Notes under the pieces: model-generated
Seen by the model: the letters and a program-made list of their open reading frames with translations, nothing else
Database searches by the model: none
Told to the model about the DNA's origin: nothing
Position numbers and translations under genes: made by a program
Part shown: one piece after another, positions 34,811-47,959 of the stretch
Numbering within the stretch: position 1 is the stretch's first letter
Layout of the letters: the number at the start of each line of letters is the position of its first letter
NCBI RefSeq assembly: GCF_021018895.1
Contig: NC_079368.1
Coordinates: forward strand, 14,387,856-14,451,855
Length of the DNA stretch: 64,000 nucleotides
Source of the DNA: Seriola aureovittata
Lineage: Eukaryota; Chordata; Actinopteri; Carangiformes; Carangidae
Direction: 5' to 3'

Positions 34811-36790
34811 TGGAGACTTCAGCAGAGCTCAGCAGTGGCCCGGGGGGCAGGAGGACCCCATGAGTTTGACAGCTGCTCTTAATGCAGTGCCTGTTAACAG
34901 TCCCGACAACATCCACACTTCCCACGGCAAGCGCAGAAGTAGCGATGCTGAGATTTTATTTGGCTTTTTTCAGTTTCTGTGGACTTTCTGGTGCCAAAGT
35001 GCAGATGTGGTGCGCTCCTCCACTGCGTCCAACAGCAGCCAGACACACGTTTGCTGCGTTAAAAGTCAGGCCATACTCCCTCCAGACATTGTAGTCCTCT
35101 TGGCGGATGATTATTGAAGGGATAAAGTTGATGTATTGAAAGGAAGTTCCCTGTCTGTCTTACACCGTCTTGTGCGCTTGTCCAACCAGTGGCACACAGG
35201 TGCGCCCTGTGCGTCTTAATAAAACACAAAAGAACACGAGTTCTGGACTAATTCCTTTTCAGGATATTTAATTTAGAGCAAAAAAATGTTTTCTGTATTT
35301 TAAAATAGTTGAACCAGACAATGCGCAATAAAAGCAAAAGAAACAAATAGAATTAAACAAAAAAGGAAGAATAATAATTAGATATCCATTTTGCTCCACT
35401 ATATCCTCCTGTCAGGTTATTCCTAGTAAGCTCCCTCGTTCGGGTCTAAGACGATGTGAGTCGCTGCTTGTGGTGGCATCTGTGTATGTGAGTGTGAACT
35501 TTTTTTTTTTTGGGAAGTGCTTGTAGATAATTTGCTTCCCGCCGCTATGGCCGCGTCCTGCTCCTCTCAGCAGTGGGAAAAAGAGCCGGGGAGGCGCGTA
35601 GGGAGGGCAGGGCGCCGGGTGGGCTACAGCAGGAGGCGGCAAAGGCTCACACTCGTCTGGAGAGCAAGCCCACTTGCAAAAAAAAAAAAAAAAAGAACAA
35701 GAAAAAAAAAGTGTGGCATGAAGGAGTTGTGTCTTGGGTTGGTAACGCGATAAGAAATGACTGTGTCATCATTTGCTCACTCAAGCTTTAATAAAATGAA
35801 ATCCCAATTCCAACTGCTGTTTTTCATAAGTAAGCATTTCACTGAGTTGTAGCTACAATAGCAAAGAATTTATTTTACTCAAGGCGGAAAAAGATCTATA
35901 CCCTCTCCGTTTGCCAGTATTGAGGAAATAAGTGACTCATGAATTTGTAGAAGCAGCTCACAGCATCAGGAGGCTATTTGTTTGTTTGTTTATTTTTTCA
36001 CACTTTCTGAGGAAAAGGAATGAATAGGTTTAACTCTCGTATTCAAGGACCCACGGGGCTCCAGCTCCCAGCAAGGTAAAAGTTACATTTCAGCATTTTC
36101 TAATTAAAAATTGATTGTCTTCCAAATGATGTCTCACTTTAACCTGTTTTACCATTTGATAGGACATCGACAATGATTAAAAACCTTAATGAAGAGCTAC
36201 GAGACGCTGTGAGTGAACGTTTGTGCACCGGTACAGATGAACAGGCTGCAGGTATGGTCTTTTAAACACCAGGATTAAATGTGAAACCTGTTTGAGATTA
36301 AATCTGCGGCCGGAAATTAAAGGGGAATTCCTAAAAGTCTTTAGGGAGACTAGTGACAGCAGTATCAGGCCCATGGGACCCTACAGATGGTAAATCGGCC
36401 TGTCACAATGGGCTCAATCAATGATTACATGCATGAACGTAACGGACAAAAACAAGACCATCCTTAGAGAGCAGATGCTGGAGGTCCTAAAGCCCGCAGG
36501 GTTAGGATCTGGAAACGGGGGGGGGGGGGGGGCACTGTGGGGCAGTGAGGTGATGGTGATGGTAAGTGCCACAGGTTCACATCAAAAGGTCCCTGAGCAG
36601 GACACTGACCCACTGTTCATTCATTGGTTGTTCTGCAGGGGTGGACAAAATAACAGACACATAGATCTGAATTGATTAGTTGATTAGAGAGATTCATTAA
36701 CTGAATTTACTGGTTTTGATGAGCTTTACAGAAGATTTCAAATCAATGTAATGGTCACTTATACATCATACAGTCTTTTCAATTTGAAAG
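34811..36790. other. Intergenic DNA upstream of FOXN4, with a GC-rich patch
   Basis: There is no recognisable coding exon. At 35535-35660 there is a compact CpG-containing patch (CCGCCGC, GGCGCG, GGCGCCGGG, GGCGGC) that contrasts with AT-rich flanks and ends in A-rich tracts (35678-35710). A G16 run occupies 36517-36532. Translations of the patch on either strand are low-complexity and resemble nothing known. Confidence 0.5.
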
Positions 36791-36797
36791 TCGTAAA

Positions 36798-36929
36798 ATG
36801 TCACTACCTGGCCATCAGGAAATATCTTGATAATATCACCATCATGCATCATGCTAACATCACCAACAAAATAAAAGAAACACCGTACTTTATTACTTAA
36901 TTACTTTATATATGGCCAGGTAGTGGCAT
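36798..36929. mobile_element. MITE-like element with 18-bp terminal inverted repeats
   Basis: The sequence ATGTCACTACCTGGCCAT at 36798-36815 is answered by its reverse complement, with one mismatch, at 36912-36929. The 14-bp core CACTACCTGGCCAT is perfect. The 96 bp between are AT-rich and non-coding. CCTGGCCA-type ends occur in small non-autonomous DNA transposons of fish, as I remember them. No clear target-site duplication is visible. Confidence 0.55.
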
Positions 36930-38340
36930 GTGTAGGAATATTAAGGTAATGGCTCTGAGAGTGCTGCATTCAGGAGAGACATGAGGACTCCCTGCAGTTC
37001 AGGAGCACAGAGCGACTGCTCTCCTCTCTCATGCCTGTTCAGGAGTAATTGTGAAACAATGGGATCACCGCCTGAGGATTGGCCTGTGTTTTTAGCCTGT
37101 GTTTTTGTCTTGCACCAAGTGTTTACTCAAAACACATCGGCCCCTCTGAGAACGAGGTCAGCTCACCCCTCTAATCTCCTCTGCAGGCAGAGACACAGTG
37201 TCCCCCCAGAACAGCATGTCACCCAGAGTGACCCTCTGGCCACACAGAGGAAGCTGCCGTCAGCCATGCTTAGCCAAGGAGCAGCATCAGTGTCCTGCCA
37301 AAGACTTTGTTTTCTCACCGAGGCTTCAACCCGAAGGGAGCAGAGTGTCCAGACTGTCAGGCTTCAGGTTGCCCCGTCAAAGGTCAGACAGTCAGAGATG
37401 ACTTACAAGAAGTTTCAGTGTAGTTACACCCTCACAGAGGGAAGTCTTGGCAGAGCAACGATTAAACTGAACAAATTTATAATGGCAACACCATTATCAA
37501 GTTGTGCATCTAATGTTACCTGTGTGTCATCACTTTACATCTTTATTGTAAGTGGAATTAACTTTTTTTTAAAAGGTACAAATTGAGACTGAACATTTAA
37601 ACCCTAAGTGCAGCTCAACACTACTGTAGTTATTATATAATAAACCTGGTGTTTTGCATAATTAGCTCCAAGCCGGGTCTGAGGTCAGCTCACCCAATTC
37701 ACCATTTAAACCCCAGGTTTTTAGTTTTATCTGGGGAGATTTTCAGGTCCACTGCTGAGATTTTTGCCATTAAATACAACAGAGATAAAAATTCATGCTA
37801 TTACATTGCTACTCAGTAAAGTGGAGGTGAAAGGTGTTGTTCTCATCGCAACATTTATTCCCATGGCTAATTCACTGTGACATCACCTGTCACAGAGAAC
37901 TATAGGTGTAACTTCATTTCGAAATAGGAATTTAGTTTTGAAATAGACCTTTTTTTTCGCAGCAAACATTTTGACTTGTCATAGCAGGTAAAGTTCAGGT
38001 GTTAGTAATGACATTAATTATGGCTCAGCTCTATTTAAATGTCCCAGTAAGCCATGCATGCACAATACCAGGACCCTGAACCTGAAGCAACTAAATGGAA
38101 TTCAGCCATCATTAACCGTATTATTTACACCCAATGTGACATGTCAAAATTTAACATCTTTTAACAGATGTCAAAACTGGCAAAACTGTAGTGGAGATTA
38201 CAATACAAAGATGGCAAATACTGTGGATACCCCAAGGAGTGAGAAAGAAAATGTGTTTTGTTTGTGTTTTTGTTTGTTTTTTGTGATTTGATGAACTGTC
38301 CCTCAGCATGCTGCTGACTCATCAGTCTTCAGGGCTGAAA
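36930..38340. other. Intergenic DNA with a 201-codon open frame of unknown status
   Basis: An uninterrupted frame on the plus strand runs from ATG 36981 to a stop at 37586. Its translation has one moderately hydrophobic stretch (WPVFLACVFVLHQVF) and otherwise biased Ser/Thr/Gln content. I recognise no domain or relative. An open frame of this size is expected about once by chance in 64 kb read in six frames, so I do not call it a gene. The rest of the stretch shows nothing. Confidence 0.5.
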
Positions 38341-38725
38341 TGTACATTTATTCTACTTTATTTGAGTATTTCCCTTTCATTCTACTTTACACTTCTTTTT
38401 GAATAACAGGTGCAGTTGCTAGATACTTCACAGATGAAGAGTTTATATACAAAACTTATGATCAGTTTATAAAATATGATGCATTGTATATTATCCAACA
38501 ATATATGAACTAATTAAAACATTTATATATAAATATACATGTAAATTATAATAGCTTTGCTGTGACAGGGTCCATTTTCCTGCATTATGGATACTTCACT
38601 TGTGATACTTTGATTAGACTGAAAATACTTACAAAGTTTTTCTGAAGTATAGTTTCAACAACAACAACACAGTGTTTTATTGTTAGTTTTACATTAGTAA
38701 AGAATCTGAATACTTCAACTTCTAA
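38341..38725. repeat. Decayed interspersed repeat, common teleost family
   Basis: Phrases such as CTACTTTATTTGAGTATTTCC, AAAATATGATGCATTGTAT, and CTGCATTATGGATACTTCAC with TGATACTTTGATTAGACTG match, with substitutions, a repeat I remember from many fish introns. It has no coding capacity and its boundaries are approximate. Confidence 0.45.
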
Positions 38726-40300
38726 TTCAAGGTTTTACTATCAGCCTCTGTCTGCATCGAACTGAAGAACAGAGAGGGTGCGCTGCAGCAGATATACTAC
38801 TGACAGGGTATTGGTCAGTATTGGTCCCATCACACCATCTTCTCCATCAGACGACTTCTCTGGACAGACTGGACTGCTGGACTTCCCAATCCTATTGTCC
38901 CTAAGGATCACAGAGCACCCTATCTTCAGGGTTTAGAGGGGTCAATGGTATTGATCTCTGATTGGCCTGTGTCAACACCAAAGCCTCTGGTCTGAGGCGA
39001 GGTCAGTCCTATTTAGTATCCTAAAGGGTTAAGATGGAGCAAAAGTCCTCTTCTTTTTCACAGCCGATTGAATGTAAAAGAGCCTCATTTCCAAAAGAGC
39101 TCTCATTTACTTTTTATGTGGCACAGCAGGCACATGGCGTCCCCTAAGGATGGCACTCAGACACCCCTAAGTCAAGTTGTCTAACTTGCTTTGCATTTAG
39201 TTTTTGCAGTGACCCTTCTGAGGTTATCCAGGCTGACGAACTGCTGGGTACTGTGTTAAGAAATAAGTCAATTGCAGTTAGATGTTTAAAGCAACAGTGA
39301 ATAAAAAATGAGACAAAAGTAAAAATCACAATTACGAGGGAGACATAGTGATGTTATATGTACATTATTCTTATTTTGAAGTAAAAAATATCCAATGTGG
39401 GGTATGAAGTAACCTCACTGACCCAGCACTTTGGATCTGAAATGATGACAGGTCCCAGCCTTCGTTACGCTGCTCTGAAAAATTAGAATCATGGACTATG
39501 AAAGAAGGAGAGATCCAAAGAAAGGGACAGGGGGAAGAAAGACGGTCTTTGGGAAAAGAGGAATTAGATAGGAAGAGAGGGAGAAATAAAGGGAGGGACA
39601 CAGTGAAATGGAGACAAAATAAGGAGAGGAGCGAGGGAGAGGGGGCAGTAGTGGTGTGATGTGAGTGTTATCATCAGCTCTCATTCTCAGCATGGAATCT
39701 ATAATGGGAAAATCAACCTCTCTGACTCCTGTGTAATTGGATTTGCCGGGTCTCGTGCTGAATCAGAGCCCAGTGGGTAGCACAAAGCTTGTTAAGATTG
39801 GACAAGCATTGCTGGGCCGCTGGGCCGGGGGAGAGGTGGGACGACGGCAGAGGTAACCTTGACAACTTTTCTGGAGTGGAGAGTGAATAATTCAAATATG
39901 CTGAACACTCAACTGGTCACCCCTAATAGACAAATGACTGAAAGCTTTCCAAACATTAATCAACCCATAAAATGGGTGAAACCTGAGCTTTTCTCACATT
40001 TAGGTCACCAGAGCTGAGAAAATGGACACCTGTGTTACCTTGGAGACTGTGTGTCTTCTAATGGTGGTTACCAGGTTACACAGGTTAACACACTCCCACC
40101 CAGGATCTCACCACAAGGTGCAGCTACTTTAAGGCATGGTCATGTTTGTACACAGAAGAAAACAGACTATTGGTTCCTTAGAAAATATTGAGATCAATAA
40201 TTTCAGCCTGTGACTTGCACCTGGTTGAAAGCAACAGTTACTGTCTATAAAATACATACTTTAGAGGAAAGACTTTAAACCACGCTGTCTGCTACTGGTA
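38726..40300. other. Intergenic DNA, no feature recognised
   Basis: I read this on both strands and found no exon, repeat of known type or RNA gene. There is a purine-rich stretch (GA/GGAG) at 39500-39650. Confidence 0.5.
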
Positions 40301-40309
40301 ACTACATTT

Positions 40310-40480
40310 TGTTTTTGGTGCTATCATATGTTAACATGCTAACTGGCTAAACTAAGATGGTGAACATGGAAAATATTGTACCTGATAAACATCAGCAATT
40401 TAGCATTTATGTTGTGACCATGTTAGCATGCTGATGTCGGCATTCAGCTCAAAGCTCAGTTGAGCTGCTAGTGTGACCAC
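40310..40480. repeat. Interspersed repeat with TTAGCATGCTGATG core (teleost type)
   Basis: AACATGCTAACTGGCTAAAC, AAGATGGTGAACATGG, TGATAAACATCAGCA, CCATGTTAGCATGCTGATG and ATTCAGCTCAAAG appear in the order of a very common percomorph repeat, as I remember it. The copy is diverged and has no coding capacity. Confidence 0.6.
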
Positions 40481-41086
40481 CTAATCAATGATCAGTAACC
40501 AGACCTAGACTGTGCCAGCAAGGAGGAAGAAACTGGGGCTTTTTTTTGCCGCTGGTTCTGATGTAATGGAGCTTAGAGGTAGAGAGAAGGAGAGACGGAG
40601 AAAAAGGAGAGAAGGGAAGGGGGATGGTTGGATTGGTGAGGTTTGGATCTTGTTTCTGTATCGTTATGTTACACTCAGTAGAGCAGTAGATACCCAGGTA
40701 AGCACTGAATAAGATCTCTGTCCCTTCACCTCCCACGACATGAATGATTAAGCACCTAGCCCACAGTGGCCTGAGCCTGGGTCAGGATGCTGTGGAGAAG
40801 CATATGTGCGCACAGGCCTGGATGCAACTTCACCAACACTGTACTGCTACAGCATGCTGGATGAGTGAACCGCCAGACAGAGCAGAGAGGACAGTAAATG
40901 TGTTTTTTTGGGGTTTTTTTTCATTAGTATTATTAATCAATCTGGACCACTGTCAATAATCTGGTGTTTATAGGTTCACTGATTGTCTCCATGCAAGCAG
41001 ACACAGGAGGACACACTATTCGTGTCTAGCTTCTCTGGAGAGAAGGACATTTGTTGCAGAGTGGATCCTCATTGAGATTCTTCATC
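40481..41086. promoter_or_regulatory. Region upstream of the first MYO1H coding exon
   Basis: It contains no coding exon and presumably holds the MYO1H promoter and leader. I see no clear TATA box or CpG-rich patch, so the promoter is inferred only from position. Confidence 0.3.
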
Positions 41087-43115
41087 ATGCAGCAGAATAA
41101 GACGGCTTCAGATATGCAGGTTTGAATTTTCTTTTGTGTCATACAAATTTCAGATTTCTCGTCCTCTTGTTTTGTTGCTTTTCAAAGTTCAGATATCATA
41201 ATGCAGTATGTCAAAGTGGTTCAGAGCTTGAAAGTTTAGTTTGATTGTTATGTGTGTAATGTACAGATATGAGAGTGGTATCACTCTTCTCATTGAACTC
41301 TGCCAGAAAGTGAATCAGCACATTTACCAAAATGTTGAACTAAGGGAAACAGTAGAAACTATGCAGAAGTAAAGGAAGTAACTTCTAGTTGTACTGACAA
41401 ATGAAGACCTTTAGGGTCAAGTGGAGATTTTACTAATGTACCAGATCATCAGGCAGAATCCTCTTTAAGAGGGAGAGGGAGAACTTTCCTGTTACTTAGT
41501 TGGTAAATTGCTATATCCCCCTCCCTCCCTCCCTCCCTGGTCTAAAGCTACTTCTTCTTCTCACACAGATGAGGTCACTCTGTCTCAGGCAACACTGACA
41601 CTCTAGACCAAGATGAGGGACCATCTCTTAATTAAAATACAATTGGTTGTGCTCTGAGGTAGCAAGGCAATTCACCTGATCTGACAGTGGCTTAGTGGAT
41701 TCATTACATAATCATTCTTTCCGCTGTGCATCAGATTGGGCTGTCGATTGTTTAATTATAACTACAATTACAATCCGGTCCACTTTGTATTATACAAAGC
41801 CACGAATAACACATGCATAAGAAAAACTTCTTTCTATAGTCAGGTGCTTTATTCAACTCAGACTATTCTTGTTGTCCTGGACAAGAGAGTCTGAACGCCC
41901 ATTCAGTGTTCGGCCTTTCTAGCACAGTGTCATTAGAAACACGTTTGCATGCTGCAGAGGGATTTCTTAAAAAGAAATACCTACAGGACACCAGAGGAAA
42001 CCTGAATGCAAACCAGCAAACATTTAGATTTCGTCAGTGCACTGAATGAAAACCTAAGACATTGGCATTATTATAACCACTGAATTCATGAATCCTCCTC
42101 TTGACAGGGGCTTATCAGTTCATGTTATTACTTGTAACACTGTATGGCAGATCCCTAAGTCACGCTGTCCCAGCATATTGTCTGCTTGTGCTGCCCCGAG
42201 AGAAGTTTGTTCCCATGAAGAAAGGGGGTGTCACAGATACCCCACACCAGCACCACTACCATTACATCGCCAGATTGATTCTGACGTCCAAAAAAGGGTT
42301 CCTTCAATGATATTGTTCACCTGTCTCATTGGCTTAAAGTGGGTGGGTGGGAGGGGGTGGGTGTGGGAAGGGGGTCGGGTGAGGGTTATTGGTGGGGACA
42401 CGGGGTGAGGGGTATTGTTGGGGAGAGGGGTGAGAGCACTGGGGGTGTGGGGCTGACAGGTGGAAAAAAACACTCTCATCTGACTAGCCTCCTCTATCCT
42501 TCCATGGGGCCCTGTGTGAGCAAAGTAATGAAGTCCAAATTACAGCACAGGATTGCTAAGAACAAGCCTCTATTGTTCCCCCTCGGGGCACACTAAATGA
42601 GTGTCACAGCAAGCAGCGGGGCACAGACCGTTACTGCACTATTTAGTCTGTCCCGTTGTCTCAAGATGGCCCCGTTTCAGAGGTTCTCAGATCAGACAAA
42701 TACTGCTCCCCTCCTCCTCCCTCCTTCGCCTTCACCCTTCCTCTGTACAGCCAACCCCTCCCCAACTCCTCACCCCAAAATAGGCCAAATCTCCTCTATT
42801 GTGTTTCGACTGCCTAGTGTGAAATTCACTGTGACGTTAAATGTTTTCTAATGAATAATTACTGAATGGATATGCAGGGGGAATATGTGTAATGGATTGT
42901 AGACTGCATTTTAAAGACGTCTTTTTTGTCTCTGCTCCGTGGTATTTACAGGACAAAAACACTTGGCCTTTCTCAGAAGAAATGAGGGCCATAGGCGGAG
43001 GATAGAAGCAGGGGAGGAGGGGGAACGGAGGGCTTTGTGTCAATTAGATCCAATGGATTATCTTTTTTAATGTTTTTACAGAGAGAGTTGAGAATCAAAG
43101 GACTTCTGCTTCCAA

Positions 43116-43159
<44 letters not shown>

Positions 43160-46100
43160 AAACAAAACCAACAAAAGCTGTGAAAACCTTTGGTCTAAGT
43201 GTTGGTGCTGAGAATGCAAAACAGATTGGTGGAATTTTTCCCACTATGCTTCTTAAATGTGCCGCTGTTTTGGGCACCCCGAGTCCATTTGCACAGTGTG
43301 TTATGTTTGCTTGGTGCGTCAGCTCTAGTGAACTGTGGGCTGCCAGCCAAGGTCCCTGTGTGCTGTGTAGTGATCATTAGCTTCTGTCTGTTCGTCTGCA
43401 CAATCACAGAGCTTTGCTTCAAAGACACATAGGACCTCTAGACCTCTTATTTCAATTGAACTAACAGGGACCATGTTTGTGCTTTTTTGGGGGCTTTTTT
43501 CAGCGTCGTCCTCCCCCATGGAGCTTTTTATTCAAACATTCATTCATCCGGCCGCATTTGTCAAAATACGTGGCTGAGAATTTGGATATCATTGTTATGC
43601 ATGTAAAAATGTGTTACACTTTGTTATTGTTACTTTGGCAGAGTTTGCTTCCTCTAATAATCAGGATTAATCTAACTGATTAATACACACATTTATAAAG
43701 TTATTAACTCTAACAAAATGTATAACTGTGAAACATTGAATGTGTAATGGTGTTGAAAAGGTGTTTTAGAAATAGAGAGATCTGCAGATTATGGTGCAAC
43801 AGGAACAAGAATTTACACTTTTAAAAGATATTTCTGCATCTCTGAGGCTGTGCATTTAGCTTCCTTATGGTTGATGCAACTTGTTGCACAGGGTCAGCTG
43901 GATATGGAGGGTGCCCTGACTGCCAGGGACCGGGTGGGAATCCAGGATTTTGTCCTTCTGGATGAAACCACAGAGACAGCCTTCCTCAGCAACCTCAATA
44001 AACGCTTCAGCAAGGATCTCATCTATGTGAGTCTGGGAAGGGACTATTTAAACCCTGCTGTCAACAAATGTATGTGCATTTTCACAATAAATATGACAAC
44101 TTTTGACTCTTTCTTTTAGACCTACATCGGCACTTTGTTAGTGTCTGTCAATCCCTATAAAGAGCTGGACATCTACAATAGGAAACAGATGGATATCTAC
44201 ATGGGTGTCAATTTTTTTGAGCTTCCACCACACATGTGAGTGTATAATCTGCATCTGTAATGTGAATTTGAGGGTGCATGTACCTGACTTAAACAATAAT
44301 CTAACTCTTGTTGTAGCCCAAGTTCATTTGTGAAATATTGTGATTGCTGTACAACCCTGTAGCTATGCCTTGGCAGACAACGCCTACCACACCATGCTGA
44401 CAGAGTTCAACAATCACTTCATCCTCATCTCTGGTGAGAGCGGTGCAGGGAAGACGGAGGCCTCCAAGAAGATTCTGCAGTATTACGCCATCAGCTGTCC
44501 GAGCACCACTCTGCTGAACACTGTCAGGGACAAAATGCTCAAGTCCAACCCTGTCCTCGAGGTCTGGTCGTTACTTAGTGTTATATCCTTGTAATGATGC
44601 ATCAAAGAACAGGTTGTTAATTATTCTGTGTGATATGGTTGTGTTTTCTCTCAGGCTTTCGGGAACGCCAAAACGCTGAAAAATGACAACTCAAGTCGGT
44701 TTGGGAAGTACATGGACATTCAGTTTGACAGCCAGGTGAGAATCAGTTTAATCAGGCAAATTAACAGAGGTGCTTCTGACAAATATATCAATAAATCATA
44801 GATGAGAAAGAAAAAATCAGGAGGTTTATGAGAGACCCTTTAAGTACAGTTCTCCTGTTTTAAATTCTTCTTAAAAGTGTGCCATAATCTAGCCTCGTGG
44901 GCTGCAACCCACTGCACTTTACTCAAAAAACTGGGAGAAAAAAATACTCGGTGTATTTGGTAATCTAAGTTTAACAATAAAATGTTTTGTTTAAATGTTC
45001 GGTTTAATTGTACAAATGTGTAAAAATAAATTAGAAGCCTAAAAATTACTTACGGCACAAATTGCACAACTTTGCTCAAGGATCAATTTGGTCAGCCAGG
45101 AGAAAGTTCAGCAAAAATAATTGATGAGTATTAACTTTCCTTTCATGGGACTGAAGAAGTAGCTTTCAAGGAAAAACATTTATCCTAGAAAAATATTTTA
45201 AATCTGGCCACTGGACCATAGGCTATGTTTTTTTCTGTAAGTTGTAGAGCTGCTGTCTTTAGGATCATGATGCCCATAGGGGGATGCTGTCGGAGGCCAC
45301 ATCCTGAATTACCTGCTGGAGAAGTCGAGGGTCGTGCATCAGAATCATGGGGAGAGAAACTTCCACATCTTCTACCAGCTAGTGGAGGGAGGAGAGGACG
45401 ACCTGCTGCACCAGCTGGGCCTGGAGAGAGACTCCCTGCATTACAACTATCTAACCCAAGTATGTGACCACGTTTTAATGAATTCAATTTATGAGATAAT
45501 TGTACACTTTGACACTATGTTACCGTGTTTACTTTCTTCTGACAGGGAGAGTGTGCCATTGTGTTTTCCATTAATGACAAAAATGACTGGAAAACAGTCA
45601 AAAATGCACTGCAAGTCATCGACGTCGATGAGATTAACACTGATGTAAGTTGGACATTGTTACTGACGCACTCACTCTTCCCTTGTAGTTTTGCATCGCT
45701 TTATGAATATTTATTCTGTGCAGCACTTGTTTGGGATTGTTGCGAGCGTCCTCCATTTGGGGAACGTTCAGTTTGACTCTGACAGTAAAGGCCAGGCCCT
45801 CCTGAACAACAACGCAGAGTTACGCTGGGTCTCAAATGTAAGAAAATAGCGCTGTGGTATTCTCCAGATATGTAGCATTATTACAAAAAGTCACAGAACA
45901 AAATATCTTAATGTTATTCTTCCTTGCAGCTGCTAGGGGTTGATGCTCACATTCTCCAAGAGGGATTGACATTCAGGAAGATAGAAGCCAACAAAGATCA
46001 GGTGCAAACGTGTCAAAATGTCCTAAAGTTTTATTTATCTATGATTTAAACTTTCCAACGTTGTGTTTGAGAAACAGCTATGATTTTGTCCCTTTGTAAA

Positions 46101-47916
46101 GGTCCTCAGCCCGTTCACAATCGATCACGCCATCTATGCCAGAGATGCCCTGGCTAAAGCCATTTATGGACTGACCTTCACCTGGCTGGTCAACAGGATC
46201 AATGGGTCCATGGAGAACAAGGTGAGAGGAAGCGTTTGCAACAAATCACAAAGTGAAGGTGGTGAAGTTGACTATACTGACTTAACTCATCTGTTTGTTT
46301 TTTTCCTGACAGGACTCTTCAAGAAAGACTGTGATAGGGCTTCTGGACATATATGGGTTTGAAGTGTTCTATGTAAACAGGTAGGAAGTTGTTTTTCTCC
46401 GTTTTCCTGCATTTTGTCACAGCTTCATATTGTGATCAGGGCTGTTGTAACCAAGTATAACAATTTGTTTTTCATGGGGAAAATGTTACCAGTTCTGAAT
46501 ATTCTACCTGAGCTGTTTGTGTTCACTTTTCCCCTCAGTTTTGAGCAGTTCTGTATAAACTATTGCAATGAGAAGCTGCAGCAGCTTTTCATCCAGCTGA
46601 CACTCAAGGCCGAGCAGGAAGAATATGAAGCAGAGAATATTGAGGTACTCCTGTTAACCTGAAAAACAAAAACTCGGGAGGAATAAAAGTGTGTTTACAT
46701 TAATTTGCATTAAATAATAATCACTTTTCCCCAGTGGGAGCCAGTGCAATTCTTCAATAACAAAATCATCTGTGATCTGGTTGAGGAGAAACACAGAGGA
46801 ATCATATCAATACTGGTGTGTACTCACTGAAATAGACCTTGAAGCCTGGCCAGCAGTTTATAAAACACACTGTTACTGTAAAAAAAAACATTGCCACGTG
46901 AAACTATGGTCAGTGTTTTAATAAATATCCTGCAGGACGAGGAGTGTCTGAGGCCGGGAGATGCCACAGACCTCACCTTCCTGGAGAGACTGGAAGAAAA
47001 GATGGGAAATCACCCTCACTTTGTCACGTGAGTTGACTTAATCTACTCAAACTATCTAACACAAATCCACACGAGAGTATGTTGACATTTTATTTGTATT
47101 TTGAGAGATAAAAACCTAAAACTATTTGGCCACGGAATACTTTTTTATTATGTCACGTTCACATTTGCTAATGAAGCAGTTGTTTTAAATACAAACTCCA
47201 TCTAAACGACGCTGTGCCAGTATCAATGTTGTGCTGACTGGTGTCTTGTGAGCGAGCCGACAGTGAGCCGATAGAGATGGAGGATTAGGATTCGTCTACA
47301 AAGCCTCTCACTCTTCATCCCTGTGTCTCTATCTCCACCTCTTTGACTGTAGGCACAAACTGGCTGACAAAATGACACGTAAGACTCTTGAGAGGGGAGA
47401 TTTCCGTCTTTTACATTATGCCGGGGAGGTCACCTACTGTGTTGTGGGTAAAAGGAATCACTATCTCAGGCCCTCAAACATCTAAATCTTTTCACTTTCA
47501 GCTGCCAAACAGCCCAATTACTTTTTTTTTGTTTTTTTTTGTTGCTGTGACATTCTAGGTTTCCTGGACAAAAATAATGACCTCTTATACAGAAACATAA
47601 AAGATGTAAGTCTACAGTTTTGTACTTTGCTATGTGAGACAGAAAATATGCGCTGGAGAGGAGGCTTAGTTCCTTGAATATTAAAGAGGGTAATGGATGA
47701 ACGTTTAGATACCAACATTATGTTAAATTAGTGTGTTGTGTGTGTTATCCCTGCTTCTCACAGCTGATGTGTCAGTCTAAAAATGCCATAGTCAGAGAGT
47801 GTTTCACCAACATGGATCCAGACAGCAGGCGAAGACCAGAAACAGTGAGTGCTCACCATGCTCAACTGTATCACTACACCTCGTAAGCAGCAGCACTGCG
47901 CTATAGTTTAGAGTTA

Positions 47917-47959
<43 letters not shown>

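Larger units (their letters stand above)
41120..43891 (+). other. MYO1H first coding intron (2.8 kb)
   Basis: It holds a CCCT-rich tract (about 41518-41540), a G-rich tract (42341-42452) and a (GA)n repeat (43118-43155). No coding exon is visible. Confidence 0.6.

Noticed and set aside
36517..36532. G16 run as a quadruplex or regulatory element
   Set aside because: A single homopolymer with no spaced runs; more likely a slippage-prone tract or a base-calling weak point than a functional site.
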